A stretch of 64,000 bases of DNA from Metridium senile (taxonomy: Eukaryota > Cnidaria > Anthozoa > Actiniaria > Metridiidae): positions 30,897,475 through 30,961,474 of the forward strand of contig OX459096.1 in NCBI GenBank assembly GCA_949775045.1, written 5' to 3'. The stretch's first letter is position 1. Every line of letters starts with the position of its first letter. Positions 37,684 to 51,800 of the stretch are shown piece by piece. The translations under genes and the position numbers were made by a program. The notes under the pieces were generated by a model. The model worked only from the letters and a program-made list of their open reading frames with translations, had not been told where the DNA came from and did not search any database.

Positions 37684-38083
37684 TGGCTTTTCCAAAACGA
37701 GTAAAGGACTGGGTACTAGTTTCCCTAATTTATGTAATTAAGAAATAAACCTCATAAAATAAAATAGCAGATCAAAATATGTAAGATTCCTGAAATTTGG
37801 TGCTTTTGGTTGGATATTGAGTGATTTACAGCCATTCAAAACTGCCCAAAATTACAAAGGAATGTATGGATTGGAAGGACAGGCGTCTTTTCAAACCATA
37901 CATTCCCTTCTATTTTTAGGCATTTAATGAGGCTGTATCTTATGTCAGAATACAACCAAACTCAACCAAAACCAACAATCTTACATATCTTGATGTGCTA
38001 TTTTATTTTATGAGGTTCATTTCTTAATAACATTAATTAGGGAAACTAGTACCCAGTCCTTTACTTGTTTTCGAAAAGGCCAA
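37684..38083. mobile_element. 400-bp fold-back element
   Basis: Outer arms of about 110 bases (GAGTAAAGGACTGGGTACTA on the left and complement on the right) and weaker inner pairing to a centre near 37885. The right side ends next to a dispersed AAACTGATCGATGGATCAGA repeat. No open frame. Confidence 0.65.
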
Positions 38084-39289
38084 TACTTTTAAACTGATCG
38101 ATGGATCAGAAAATCTAAACGCAATTCACAATTTGCTTGTCGATTATGCAATGATTCATTTTATTTTAATGCCACCAATGGAAACTCAAATATTGCACTC
38201 AAGATTTTTATTCATAGAATTTGGCAAAACAACTATTTACAGTTAACTTATCAAAATAAAAAGAGAATTTGAATATTTATTTTTGCGTTAAAAGCTAATA
38301 AATAAATTATACTTTGCTTAAAAGTAAAATATCTTATGTGTATTTTCTGAATCTCAACCCTTCATATCAGAACCTGGACATATTACATTAACCTAAATAT
38401 CCTAGTACGTTGAAACGAGATGGATTGTCAATAAGCTTTCGGAATTTAAGGTAATAAAACACTATACCTTATGCATGTATGATAGAATTAAGAATGAGAT
38501 AGATTCTACTTCATTTCTATCATAGACATTGGATGTTCTTGTGGTACAACCTCGGTCTCGATAGACTAAAATATATTTAAAACAATTGGCTATAGCTCAC
38601 AATGATATATAAAGTACACATCAATAAAATTCTAATGAATATAAATTACAAACTATTAAGGTTGAGGTTGAACCATGAGAACATTCAAGTGGTCTTTTAA
38701 AATGAAGTTTAAAAACGTCTTATCCAAATACATAAAATTGGCTGCCTTTGGCAATATTGTACATTCTTACAATAGTTTTTTTAAAGAAAGGTCTTGTTTT
38801 GCTTGACTATTATTTGTAGTTTAAAATGGTTTGACATTATTTTATAGTAGTTTATTTCTTTAGTAGTTCCTTTAAAGTTTATTTATTTTTGAAGAGTTTT
38901 TACCCTGATGAAATCTTCAATTGAAAGTGAAATTGATGTTGTAAACAAAAAGTTATTTCATCCTATGTAAATATTTCAAAAAATATTTAAATAAAAATAA
39001 GACTGAATGCCTTTAATATTGGTATGATGTTCTGCTGATTTTATTAGAACATAGGTCGATAAATTTATCTACGTTATTCCGCGTGCTGACTTGTGGGTAT
39101 TATAAGTGGTGAATGATGACGACTTATATTTCCTTGTGTGCAAGGAGTAGTCATTTTACACTTTGTTCTAAAGCTACTTTCATAGGATGACATCATGTTG
39201 TGCGAAACCTCATTTCATCAGCTGGTGCCAGCTCAACTAAAAACAAAGAAAACTTTATTAGAATAATAATCCAACCAAAAAAGCAACCA

Positions 39290-39640
39290 ACTAACCATGC
39301 AACCATCCCAAAACACATGTAACCAACCAACTGTACAACCAACCAACCAACCATGCAGCCAACCAAAAAACTAACCAACTATCCATGCAACCAACCAACA
39401 ACCCATGTATCCAACCAACAACCCATTTATCCAACCAACTGTGCAAACAACTCACCATGCAACCAACCAACTGTGTCCAACCATACAGCCAACCAATCGG
39501 CCTACTAACCAACCAATTAACCAACCACATAACCAGCCGGCTAACTAACCAACTCATCAATCGACTAACCAACCAACCAACCAACCAGCATACAAACTAA
39601 TCAATAAAATACCCAACCATGCAACAAGCCAACCAACCAT
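39290..39640. repeat. Degenerate AACC-rich tetranucleotide block
   Basis: Long run of CCAACCAACCATGC-like words with much variation. Frames reading WLVGWLVG or PTNQ on either strand are repeat products. Confidence 0.85.
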
Positions 39641-39778
39641 ATGCAACCAACCATATGCAACCAACCATATGCAACCAACCATATGCAACCAACCATATGC
39701 AACCAACCATATGCAACCAACCATATGCAACCAACCATATGCAACCAACCATATGCAACCAACCATATGCAACCAACA
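39641..39778. repeat. 14-bp satellite (CATATGCAACCAAC)n
   Basis: About ten near-perfect copies of a 14-base unit. It lies just beyond the stop codon of the minus-strand repeat-protein gene (39856), so it may be in that gene's 3' UTR. Confidence 0.95.
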
Positions 39779-39855
39779 CTCCAATTTGAAGAAAACAGAA
39801 ACTACTTTGACTGTGCATTAAAGCTCACATGTATTCATAGCAGTGTTTTACTATG

Positions 39856-42800
39856 TCACCTACATCTTTGTTTTCTTCTTTCGCCTCCATAAAGAGGAGC
39901 TCCAGCACCTGGTCGACCCCATTGATGATTCATCGTGTCAACATGCTGCAATGACATACAATGATTCATCATTAATATCATTCTAATCTAAACATACTTT
40001 GCAAAACCGAAAAAAACCAGACTAAAACCGTATCTGACGAGAAGAAGTATTTTTTACCCCTTCCACGGCTGAGAGAAGGGAGTGCTCGAGAAGGGAGAGC
40101 AACATGTTGTACATTTTTGCCCGGCAGAATTATACCTATTGTCCAAAGAGGTGAATGACAAATGTGCTTACTTTGTGTTATTACTGTGCATACATTGAAT
40201 TACATAATGTGCTTACTTAAACTCTTCTTTGACCATCGCTAAACCATTCCAATTAAGTTTGTATTTCGTCACAGTACTATATTTATATACAAATAATGTA
40301 GCTATCCAGCCTGAATAATTATTTTTGGTGTTGTTCTCTATGTCCAAGTACAGCGGCAATGTAACCCACCTTCAGTGAATCTTGTTTTTCGTTTTCTATC
40401 TCTTGGTTTCTTATTTTTTGTTTAGCTTCGATAAGAGACTGCAAGTCACTGTGGTAAGAATTGCTACCATCGTTCTTCTGTCTACGGATGTTCAGTTTTT
40501 GCTGAGTGACATCGGAGGTGTTTCTATGTGAAGCTATGATTTCCTTAGTCACAGGGTCAAACCTTGGTTGACCGACTTCACCTCTATTTATCCATGATGC
40601 TACGCTTGGTCCACTCTGTAAATAGTCATTATAATAAAAATAGAAATTAACAAAAAATAATTGTAATGATTATTGGCATGATGTGCAGGAGATGAAAGAG
40701 GGTGGCCAAGGGGGGTATTCACGCGTCACGTACAAATTTAAGTCACGTTCAACATAGTATTCACGTATAACAACTAAATTATTCGTTATTTTCACGAACC
40801 ACGCACTACTTTTAGCCTAAATCACGCGTTACCCCTTGGCCATCCTCGTGAAAGTCTCGTATCATCTTTGGTGCCCAAGGTGTTAGATATCATAGACTGG
40901 AACCGCTTCCTATCCTGCATTTCCCTTTGTAAATGATGATCACAGATTATAGGATGTTCCTGCTGATGATGCTGATGACGACATTGATAGTGGAGACGTG
41001 TCCGGTGATGATGATTGACGAATGGTTGTTGTTGTTGTGATGGTGCATGATGGTGTTAATACTGCATGATAGTAAGAATGAAGATGATGAAATAGTATGA
41101 TCTGATGGTCATGTTGATGCAGCTGATGTTGGTTGTGATGATGATGATGACATTGATAGTGGAGACATAGACGAATGGTTGTTGTTGTGGTGGTGCATGA
41201 TGGTATTAATACTGCATGATAATAAGAATGAAGATAATGAAATGTATGATCTGATGGTGACGTTGGTGCAGCTGATGTTGGTTGTGATGATGATATTTAT
41301 ATGATGGTGATGAAGACAATAATCATTGGGACAATAATGTACTCATCTAAATGATAAAAAGCAGGGACGGATCCAGAAATCTGTCAGGGGGTTGTCCCAA
41401 TTGCAAATGAAATGCTCTTAAGTTGTAAGGGGATGTCCGGTCCCTAAATGTCTTAAATAGATCCGCCCCTGAAAAGGGCATCTATTAGTTGGTTTGATTG
41501 CTATTCTTAAGGCCGATTTACACGGCACGATTGTAGTGTGCGACTTGTAGTATACGACTCAAATGAGCTCCAAGTCGTGCCGTGTAAATGCCCCTACGAC
41601 TTGCCTACGACTGACGCACGCGACCTACAACTTGTAGTAGGAGTTTGAGCCAAGGATCAAAACCCTATACGACTTTTCGTAGGAAAATGACGTGATTTGT
41701 CCCATATTAGGACTGGAACTAGTATTTCGTCCAATCACTCACGATTTTAGCAATGGCGTATACGAATCGTATACGACTAATCGCGCGCGTATGAATGGTA
41801 CCTACTACATGTTGTAGGCAAATCGTATACTACAGTCGTAGGTCAAAATCGTATCGTGTAAATCGGCCTTTAGTGTTTACTGTACTGCAGAATAAAAAGC
41901 AGAAGCTCTGAGTGATTGTGTTTTGCTAAAAATTCACAGCGAATATTAAGGATTACCTTCTTAATTTCATCATGTTCTGCTTTGCGTTTGTAATCAGCTT
42001 GTTCTTTAAGATCCTCTAAAAGATAAAATATAAAGCAACATATCATTCTGATTTCTTGAAAATACAATGATTGCGCCTCGCAATATATTAAGTAATAGTA
42101 ATAACTTTATTTTAAGAGGTGATAGTATTCAACTTACGTAAGGTTTTCAAATACGTCTGCTTGGCTTGGAGATCGTTTAAGCTGGTGTTTGGTGAAGTTT
42201 CCTGGAATTGAAAGAGATAAAAAAAGTCAAACAACAACCAACATAACCTAAAAAACCCTTTTTTAAACGTCTCAATGTATTTAGCATGCAGACACATGCC
42301 TTTATAATTGGCCCTACTCAGACTCACTACCTCTACTTAAAATATTTTGGCACATACTCTGCTCACCGATGGTCTTCAAGCCAGTAAAGAAGTGTCGTAT
42401 TAATCGTAAATATTCTAGATTTGCAGTCAGGATTTATGTTTCTTCAAAAATTTTCGTTCATATCTAGAAGCATTTATCGATGATTTTAAGTATCTTTGCA
42501 GTTTTCAATTTGATTGATAGAGGCCGTAGTCTTTGCCAGAACGTCTAGCTAATGTTTAGTCTTGTAAACTTGTATAGTGATGTTTTTACAGTGCATAAAT
42601 ACAACCAAGAAGAAAATTCAAGAAGGTGTATATTACCATGCCATCATGCTCTACTTGAGCAATCAAGTGAGTTTTGACTTTGCCATCTGTATCTCTGATT
42701 GGAGCTCCGGCACCTGGCCTACCAAATGGATCGTATACAGTACTACGCTTATCCTTAGGACTGAAGTCACGTGACATTACCTCTGTCAAATAACAACAAG

Positions 42801-45800
42801 ATTGGTTAGAACAAGTACTTCAAAACCCTAACACAGGGAGTTGGAGATGGGACTGATTTTGAAAAACAAAATCAACAACATAAGTCATAAAATTTCATAA
42901 AATATCAATTCTCTAGCATGGAGGAAGTTTAAAATTTCCAGAGAATTGGCAAGTTGAAGTTCTACAAGAGCCACACGTCATTAGGCCAAAAAGAAAAATT
43001 GAAAAGATCTGAGGAAAGAGTGTCCAGATAATTAATGATCGTGAGAGCACTATACCGAGCGAGTGAGAGAGTGTGTATGCATATCATGCTCAATTAGTAG
43101 GACACTTGTGTCCCAGTCACTGATTTTATTTATGAATTGCTTTGTATGTTTTTCTGCTATTTTGACACGAACTTATAAAACTTTACCAAAATGTTGTTCA
43201 GGGAAAGCACGTAATCTAATTTGAAGGTTCAGTATGGATATGGGTTTCAATGGAAAACAGAGAGAGAGTTTGTAGGGTTGTTACTCACGTCCATAGTTGT
43301 TCTTTGATAGTGTCTGTGTTTTACGTGTTTTAACCTTTCCAGCACTGTCTGTGATAGGGGCACCAGCACCTGGTCGTCCTACAGATATTCCAATACCATC
43401 CTAACAAACATAACATAGTTAGTATCAAGCATCCATAATTAGTAATTGTCGAGAAAAAAAGAACAAATCGTATCAAAGATATGCCTATTGTTCTGTTGAA
43501 ATCTCAACCTGTTTTAAAAAAAATCTCGCGCGCTAATCAAAGTCTTTATTTGTTACTTCTCACCTACAATACCATATATGGTAATGGCATTGTTTTCATT
43601 ATTGTATACGGTATTTCTGATACGTTAAACTCCTGCAAGAGTTCAGTCCAGGTTTAATTTTAATACTGGATAGAACTTCTCAACGTAGCATGACAAACTG
43701 ACAGTCATAACGGCCTATTCTTAATAATAGTCATAGTCCGCCATGATTGTAGAAATACAATAAATGATTGCAGTAATTATTGTACAACGTTTTTCCAAAT
43801 TCTCAAAGTCTACACTTGTCTACCATTCAATTGATATTCAATGCACCTCATTTGAACGTTGTCCTTAGAAATGTTTATGAAGAGAAACAAAACCAAAGAC
43901 AACTAAGGTTTTCTTCAAAGTCGTTCTTTAAATTTGCCAAAATGTATTTTTCTTACGAATTACGAGGCCATGCATTTAATACTCTATCTACTGATGTACT
44001 CGGGCTTCGCCAATAAAATTAGGACGTGTGTTTAGCTTTACGCAGCCCACATAAAAATTGAAGAACGTTTATATTAATTGAGATCCATAACTCACCGTAT
44101 CATCTAATTTAGGCTTGTTAGCTTTGATTATCTTTCCAGACCTGTCCCTCTCAACAACACCATAACCTTTGCCCCACGGGTCGTAACTTTCTTCTTGCAA
44201 TCTCTAAGAACAATACCACTGTTAGCTGCATTTCTATCAAATCATATCCCGGTGGGGACTCCATTTGTCCAAGTGGTAAGGGTAATCGACGCTCCTTTTA
44301 AGGTTGAAGTATTTCCTGTGCGTACCTAATTATGGTTATGCCACAAACCGAGTGAATTACATAACATGATTCCGTACCTTTAAGGGTCATTTTTACTTGG
44401 CTCTGCTACTACAAATAAGCTAAGCCAGTGCCATTCGGGAAAACAAATCCAACAGTTATTTAAATTAGGGGTTATTTTCAAAATTGACCGCCACTTGGAC
44501 CAAGGGAGCCCCCCGCATCATATCACAACCGTGTATAAACTATGTTTTGTAGTGCTTAAAATGTCGTTCTACTTACATCTCTAGAAGACTTGGCATCTAC
44601 AAAGAAAGTAGGATTTATGGAATTAGTTACATCCAACGTATAAATAAACTATTTTTCTTCAGTTTACTATAAATTAATATCGATAACAATTCTTCTATCG
44701 TCATATCACACATGATTTCCTTGCGTGTACTTCTTGAACACTAAAGTGTTCAAGACGCAAACATTTCTTCTAATAAATAGATTTGATACGTGCAGTGCTA
44801 GATGAACTGCATATTTTTGGATAGCCCAGTTTATCCCTTGGTTTATAAATTCTATTCATATTGTTTGTGCTTACTTTGTACATTGTTGTATGCATGGGAG
44901 TGTCGTGGTTCCACTGCACGGAGTTCCTCGATGTCCCTTGATAATGTTGTTGGATAAGATGCCTTTATTTCACCTTTAAGACAATGCAAATAATTTCAAT
45001 ATTATAGCCAATCAATGAGTCAGTCATCCGCACAACCAATACAAATTATTTTTAATGGCCGATTCGCGTCGTTCCCATTCGCGTCGTTCCCATTCTACAG
45101 CAACTTGTCACGGTGACTTTGAGGCGTGCGCGCTTTTTATTGCACCTCTTCTCCATCCTCATTAACAATGACTTTAATAACTTTCGTAGTTTTTTATTCG
45201 ACACCTTGGTATCCAGAGTATCATCATTTCAAAAAGGTCTTACCTTTCTCATTTGTGTTGGGTGCCCCGTGACCTGGTTTACCAAACGGATTGTGGTTAA
45301 TCTGAAAATCAAAGTTACTCTGTTACTGTGTGCTGTTTCATTGTCGACAAAAGAACGCTTCTTTTAAAATACTTACATGTCGCAACTCCTTCTCAAAGCT
45401 ATCCCGCCTTTGTAGTTCTTTCTTTGCTTTCAGTGAATCAATGAAGTTGTCTGTGAAAACATATTGGTATTACACCCTTCTTTTAATTCAGAATAGCAAT
45501 CAAGTAAAGTAATGTATCTTTATTTAACGTCGGTAATTCGACTGATAAACTTGAGGCCGACGGTGCTCATTTTACTCCCCTCTCTCCATCAGTGCTCAGT
45601 TTTACGGGTATTTAAAGCTATACTTAAAGCTACACGGAAAGGAGAGAAGTCGAAACAAGGATGTGAGGTCATTGGGAATCGAACTCGGGACCTCTCGCAC
45701 AGAATGCCGCGCACTAACCAACTGTGCCATCCTTGCTCCTAATGTATGTAAGTTTGCGAAAGACGTCTGATCCATTACCACCTTAATTCTTTAGGATTTT

Positions 45801-48800
45801 AGGCGAGATTGGGGATTGGACTTTCCAGATTTTGAGATCAGTATCCGGATTTATAGGAATTCTTACAACTGACTCAAAAAACTGGAAATTAATTGGATCC
45901 CTGATCTAAAAATACTTTTAAAATCTCTTCTACAATCGCTGACTCCCCAATGTCTATAATACAGTGATTTTGATCACTACAAATTCCTGGTTCGTAAAAT
46001 AATGCCTGACCCCATCTATCCCCTTACTATATCCACCTCAACTGCACACCTATATCTCTAACCTGGATTCTACAGTTATCTGACATGCATTCTGACTGAT
46101 CTTTTACTTATAAATACATTGTGTTGCAGTCAGGTGTAAATCTTTATCACTAAAGTGTTAGTAAGATAATACATTTACTTACCTAAATCCTTCCCGTATT
46201 CCTTATCTTTTTTGTATCTCTGTAAACAAAAGCGCGGCAGAATTTCAATTATTAATGATATCTTGGACATACAAATAAAGACTCAAAGATCTTACCAAAT
46301 TTGGGTCAACATCACTGGCCTGTCCATATAAAGGAAACCTCAGCTCAGGATCTCCACGTAATTGTGTGAGTTGCTTTCCTGATACTGTTCTGTTTGGTGC
46401 TCCACCACCTCCACGTCCCATATGCATTGGATTGTATTCCTGTGACAAATACAATATACACTTAATGACTGTTCCCGAGGGAAACGGTTAGTTTTGTTTC
46501 CCGAGAATCTCAATGTTTCCCGAGGTCCGCCGAGGGAAATAGTCATTAAGTATTTTGTTATATTGGTAAATTATGTGAATAAAAAAACAAGCATCAAAAC
46601 ACATTGCAAGATGATTTCCAATAATACTTTATTGTAAATATAATATTGACCGTCGACAAAATAGCAAGGTGTTAAGCGTTTAAATTACATTGTGTTTGAA
46701 AATGAAAATAATATAAATATACAAATGCCGAAAAACTAGCAAAACTTTATGAATGAAACAGTCAATGAGTTCCTGAATAGAAATTTAACGTGACATTTGC
46801 ACCGGAGAAAGATCCTGCGTGAAAGTGAACAGTTTCTTGACTTTGTTGTGACGCGAAACTCTGCATCATGTTTACGGGTGAGCTTGGAGTGTTACGGCTT
46901 GAATATTCTTCAATTTGGTTGCTTGTAGAAGCAGCAGAACTCAAGGTATTAGAGATTTCTATTTGTTTGTCTTCGGTAAGGCTTCTTGAATATGAACGAA
47001 TACTGCTTTCCGACTTATGACCAGAAACCCTCATGATGTGTCGTGCTTCAATATTACACTGGTCTAGTAAGCTTTGATAAATAAAGCTCGTAAGCTGCAA
47101 CTGGACAAGTGCCTTTTTCGGACTGTTCGTACATACGGCCTTCGCCTGGAGTGTCATGAGGATTGTCTTTATCTCGGTGGTTTTTGTCAAGTTCGTCTAT
47201 AGCTTGATAGACATATTTTTTCCCAGTAGCATCAACATTTACGGCGAAAGTTTGTTTGTTTTGAAGTCTGAGGTTTTCTCGTCCTCGCCGAACCAGGTGC
47301 AGCATTAAATTGAACCACACGAATTGCTGCAGAACTTTTGGATTAGGAGCCCCAGGATTGTACAAGTTTTGGATTTTCTCAAGGTCTTCTATCGTAATTG
47401 GAGTATGATGATCTACTCCTCCAAAACCATGCCGCTTCAAATCCACCATAGCTGAACAGAATACCTGATTTGCCTTCGCAAATTCCAGGTCGGCAATGAT
47501 GTTCACTTCTCGCTCGGCCAAAAAGTATCTTTGTAGACCAAAACGCAGACTTGTCATGGCATTTTTTTTTGTATCTGTCACCATTCTTTTTTCTATAGCA
47601 TTTGCGTAGAATGCTATTAGAATTTATTCAATTCCTCTCTTGACATTTCATCAAAATTCGCCGTTTCTCTCTTGGTTTCTCTGCAGAATTCTATCAGAGT
47701 AGCCACAGCCGTCTTTGTAGCTTTTTTAGTGTTTTCTGAGTCTTTGTTGACAACCATTTGGTCTATTTCTTGACTTGTAAGATTTGAAAATCTCTTTTTT
47801 GCTGCCGGCTCCATTTTGTAAACAGTGGAAAGCAGCAAAAAAAATCCCGCCTTTACACAACTTTTACTCAACGCGAGCCGCCCTTTTCCCGCCAAGCGGT
47901 CAACAATCGCCAAACTGTTGACCAATCAGTCAACAGTTGATTTTAGCTCCGGACACGTGACACCGAATCGTCCAATAAGAGAGCGAGAAAGCAGTGAAAA
48001 TAATTTACCAATATAACAATATATGATATTACTAGTGCTAAAACCGCATCAAAATTTACTAAAAATCCGCAATGACAATAAATATCAGTATAAATCTTTA
48101 ACAAAACAGCCGAAGGTAAAATGATCTGAATAAAAAAAATTACCGTAGAAAAACATTTTTACTGTTTTCCTGCCCGAAAATAAAAATAAACCGCAAACCG
48201 CACAGTTTTGCAAAGCTGCACATATAAATGGGGGAAAAACGAAAAATCGCACCAAACAAAACGCGAAACCGCATAACCGCAAACCCTTACGCCCCCTTCA
48301 TTGCAGGCGCTCCATAAAGTATGTTAGGCTAATTTGAGCCATTACGCTGAAAGAGCATCAATTCCCCGTTTATCTAGTCTCCCCCACAGCCGTTTTTAGT
48401 CCTGTTCCACTCCCCTACGGTCCACTTCTCTAGTGCACCGTAGGGGAGTGGAACGAGACTAAAAACGGCTGCGGGGTAGACTACCGTTTATCAAGCTAAG
48501 AAACTTTTATTTAGGAACATCCACTATCTGGATTGGGTTTTAGCTTATTACTAGATCAGACATCTTGAATTGAATTGTGAAAAGTGATCATTCCATCCTA
48601 CAAGTAAGGCCGTCCTCCGTTTGCATATCCAAATGTTCAATTAAAGGTATCTTATTCATATTTAATGTTATATACTGACCTCTTCCTTTAATGAGGTAAC
48701 AGCTTTAGTACGCCTTGAAGTGCTTGCACCATCACCCTTTTTTAAAAGAAACACCAAAAGTTAATAATACTAGTTTGAACTGCCGCCGGTTTGGTTTAGT

Positions 48801-51800
48801 TGGTTGAGCGGTCGGTCTATTGTACGCGAGGTAGTCGGCTTACCCCATTGGGAGCTCCACCACCTGGCTTTCCCCATGGCTCAAATGATCTTAGCATCTC
48901 AAGGTCCTGAAATAAAATGGCAATATGTCATCAATTATAATGTATGTGAATGGAAACTAGCGAGTAAACTAGCCTGCGACGAAGGGCTAAAGCTTGAAAC
49001 GGCGAGTAAACTAGCCTGCAACGAAGGTCTAAAGCTTGAAGCGTCAGTAAAGTCATAAGTATCATATTTTTTACGGTTTTACAAATTTAATTTTTCTTGG
49101 ATATCGTATATCGCAAATTTTCAGTAGCAGTCGTTCTAAGAGGGGAGAGGAACAGGGATTAAAATATCCTTCCTCACAAATTTTATACCATTTTTCTCCG
49201 TAAACCCTAATTTTTTCGACAATTTCTCCCTGCTCCCTGATTTTCTTTGTTCTTCATAAATATAAGCTATTGAGGCTATTCATTAGAGTGCAAATGGTAC
49301 AGATTTGAACCATTTACTATTTTGTATTTCAGAGATAAGCGGTTCGCATAAAATTGGCCCAAATAATATTACAATATTAATCAGGCCAAAAAGACCTTAT
49401 AGTTCAATAATAGACCCTTTGCAGGACATGGTTACGTTTCATTCCTCCATTGTATTTATGTCACAGAAAAACATTGAAAAATATATTTGAAACAGGAAAA
49501 ACTAAAAGTTACCCCGTATACTAACCTTGAAACGTTGCTATCCGTGTTGATGTTCACAAACGAATAGGAAAAGAAAACCTTAATCATGTCTAACTTTAGT
49601 CATGTCAAAAACAACATTTCAAGGAGGTAAGACGGACGACAGGTTTATAGTGGAAGAATTTTAAGTATTATATTGAATTGAAACTTAAAACTAAAGAATA
49701 AACTGTCTCCAAAGATGAAGTGTTTTGTTTTTCGTTTTGTAAGGGTTTTTTTTACCCCGCAAGGCATCTTTTCCATCAATAATTATGTTGCCATGCGGTA
49801 TCCAGGCACGTGACCAAGTCCTGCAAAGGGCCTATTAATTAGGGAGAATCGACCTTCTCCCTCCTCCCTTTATATTTTGAGTCTCCCTCCTCCCTCTATT
49901 TTTTACCTCTTTTTCTCCCTCCTCCCTGTTTATTTTTGCTGTTTCTCCCTTCTCCCTGATCCGTTCCTCTCCTCTCTTCTAACTGATAGCACATATTTCA
50001 TTTTCTATCTAAGTGTGAAAGAGACCAATCAGCTTTCGGTGCTGCTTGGCCTGTATTGCGCATGCGTTACTCACCTTTTTCTTTTCGTTCTGTATTTCTA
50101 TCATGTGGCGTTGTTTCTCTCGCTTGTGCTGATATAAGAAGTCGTCTATGACAAAAAGAAAAGTCGATGTTAAGTAAGTATCATCGCATTGTTTGTTTCC
50201 CCGCTAGCAGAGGCTACTTTTCCAGGTACGTCGCAGGGGAACGATGGGAAAATGAGCCAGTCTATTTGCAGGGGAATTGTGTCCATACAATTTGGAGTTT
50301 GATTGTTTGAAATATTGCTGTTACCTTGATCAAAGGCTAGTTTCTTGTTACGTTCAACGGTATCATCATGCCTAAAATATGGCGACAAAAATCTTTAGAA
50401 TTAAGCACCATTTGTAGAGAATATTAGATGCAGTTTAGCCTGCGTAGCAAGTGTTTCTTTTGGGGGAACCGGAAAGAGTTGTTTTGGGATAGCTGTGTTA
50501 TCGATATGGCCGCGTGAAACCTAAGACGAGTTATCGGTAACCCAGCTATCCCAAAACAACCCAAACCACTTTGTCCCGTTCCCCCAAAAGAAACGCTTGC
50601 TAATACGCAGGCTAAATGCAGTTTAATTGAGTAGTTTTAGGGGGCTCAGGGGTAAAAATATCGGATATGCTTGCAGTATTTCTTATGATAAGTTCTTTTA
50701 GGATATCTTCTAGAAGTTAAAAATCTCCGTGCCACACCCTTTTAAAAGACTTAAGGTATTTTTTAGGTGTGCTTTAGAAAATTTCCGACGAGCATCCCCG
50801 ATACTTCTGAGTCTCCCCTGTTTTCGTCGTATATCGTTATATAGCCTTACCCTCTCTGCTCTAGCCACAATGCATTGTTTGGTCTGGTGGTTGGTTTCTG
50901 TTTTCCGACGTTAGTTGCAGCTTCTGTACCGTACAAAAACCCAACTGGTTTGCTGGCTTGAGCAAGTCTTTTCTTTTCTTCTGACTGCCTTAATAGCTCT
51001 TCAGTGCCATAAATCATTTTGTTATTGCCAGAACCTCCTGGAATCTAAAGTAACAAGTGCTATTAGTAAAGTGATATATATACAGTACACCTATTTCAAA
51101 AAGGTTGTCGGAGTGAATGGTGAAAGGCAAACGGGGATTATTTACACGACCGAAAGTAACTGTGGGTATTTGATATTGTTATTTTATGCCTCTTTTGTAG
51201 CAGAAATCAAATTTACTACAGCTCAATAGTTCCGGAATAAGAGTTTACAATTGATGAAACTGTGCTTAGGAATGCACAAAAGCACTCCCATTTGTAGCAT
51301 TCGTGACAACAATTCGTTTTTCACCTAGACAACATTTGGAACAGGTATAGGTATTCCAGTTAGAATGGAATTCTGGGAAGAAATGTGTGTTGTACTCTAT
51401 TATTTCATACATGTACTTACCACGCCTCTAACAAAATGCTGTCTTTTGCGATGGCTGTTAAGTTCAAATGGGTCATTGTTTGTTGGAATGGTGCTTGTCT
51501 CGTATCCTTTGTCGTGGAAATTCTGAAGGTGATAAGCTCTATTGTACGACGATTCATGTGGATTCTGTCCTAAGGGGTCTGTTCTCTGAGTCTGTCTTGG
51601 AAGAGCTGAATGTACAACGACATTATAGTATATTATTACTGAGCGTTATACAGCTATTTTAAAACATGTTGAGTTCTGAATAGTCCATTCCAAGATCGAA
51701 ATGCATTGTTGGTCTTTTAAACGTAAAACAAAAAATAATACTAAATATATCGATTAGTTTTCTATATGGAACAGGTATATTGTTTTGTTCAGTGTGCACT

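Larger units (their letters stand above)
33951..39190. other. Intergenic, no gene seen
   Basis: AT-rich sequence with fold-back elements (listed separately), a 25-bp-stem hairpin at about 34401-34457, and short Ile/Leu/Val-rich frames from GTT/TTG repeats near 36880-36980. No exon chain or domain could be found. Confidence 0.5.

Noticed and set aside
39641..39778. Possible CRISPR array because of evenly spaced repeats
   Set aside because: The units are contiguous with no unique spacers and the window is eukaryotic.
39193..39892. GWLHMVGCIWLVAY-type repeats on the minus strand as a membrane protein
   Set aside because: Derived from the 14-bp and AACC satellites; no start context, and the frame changes with repeat irregularities.
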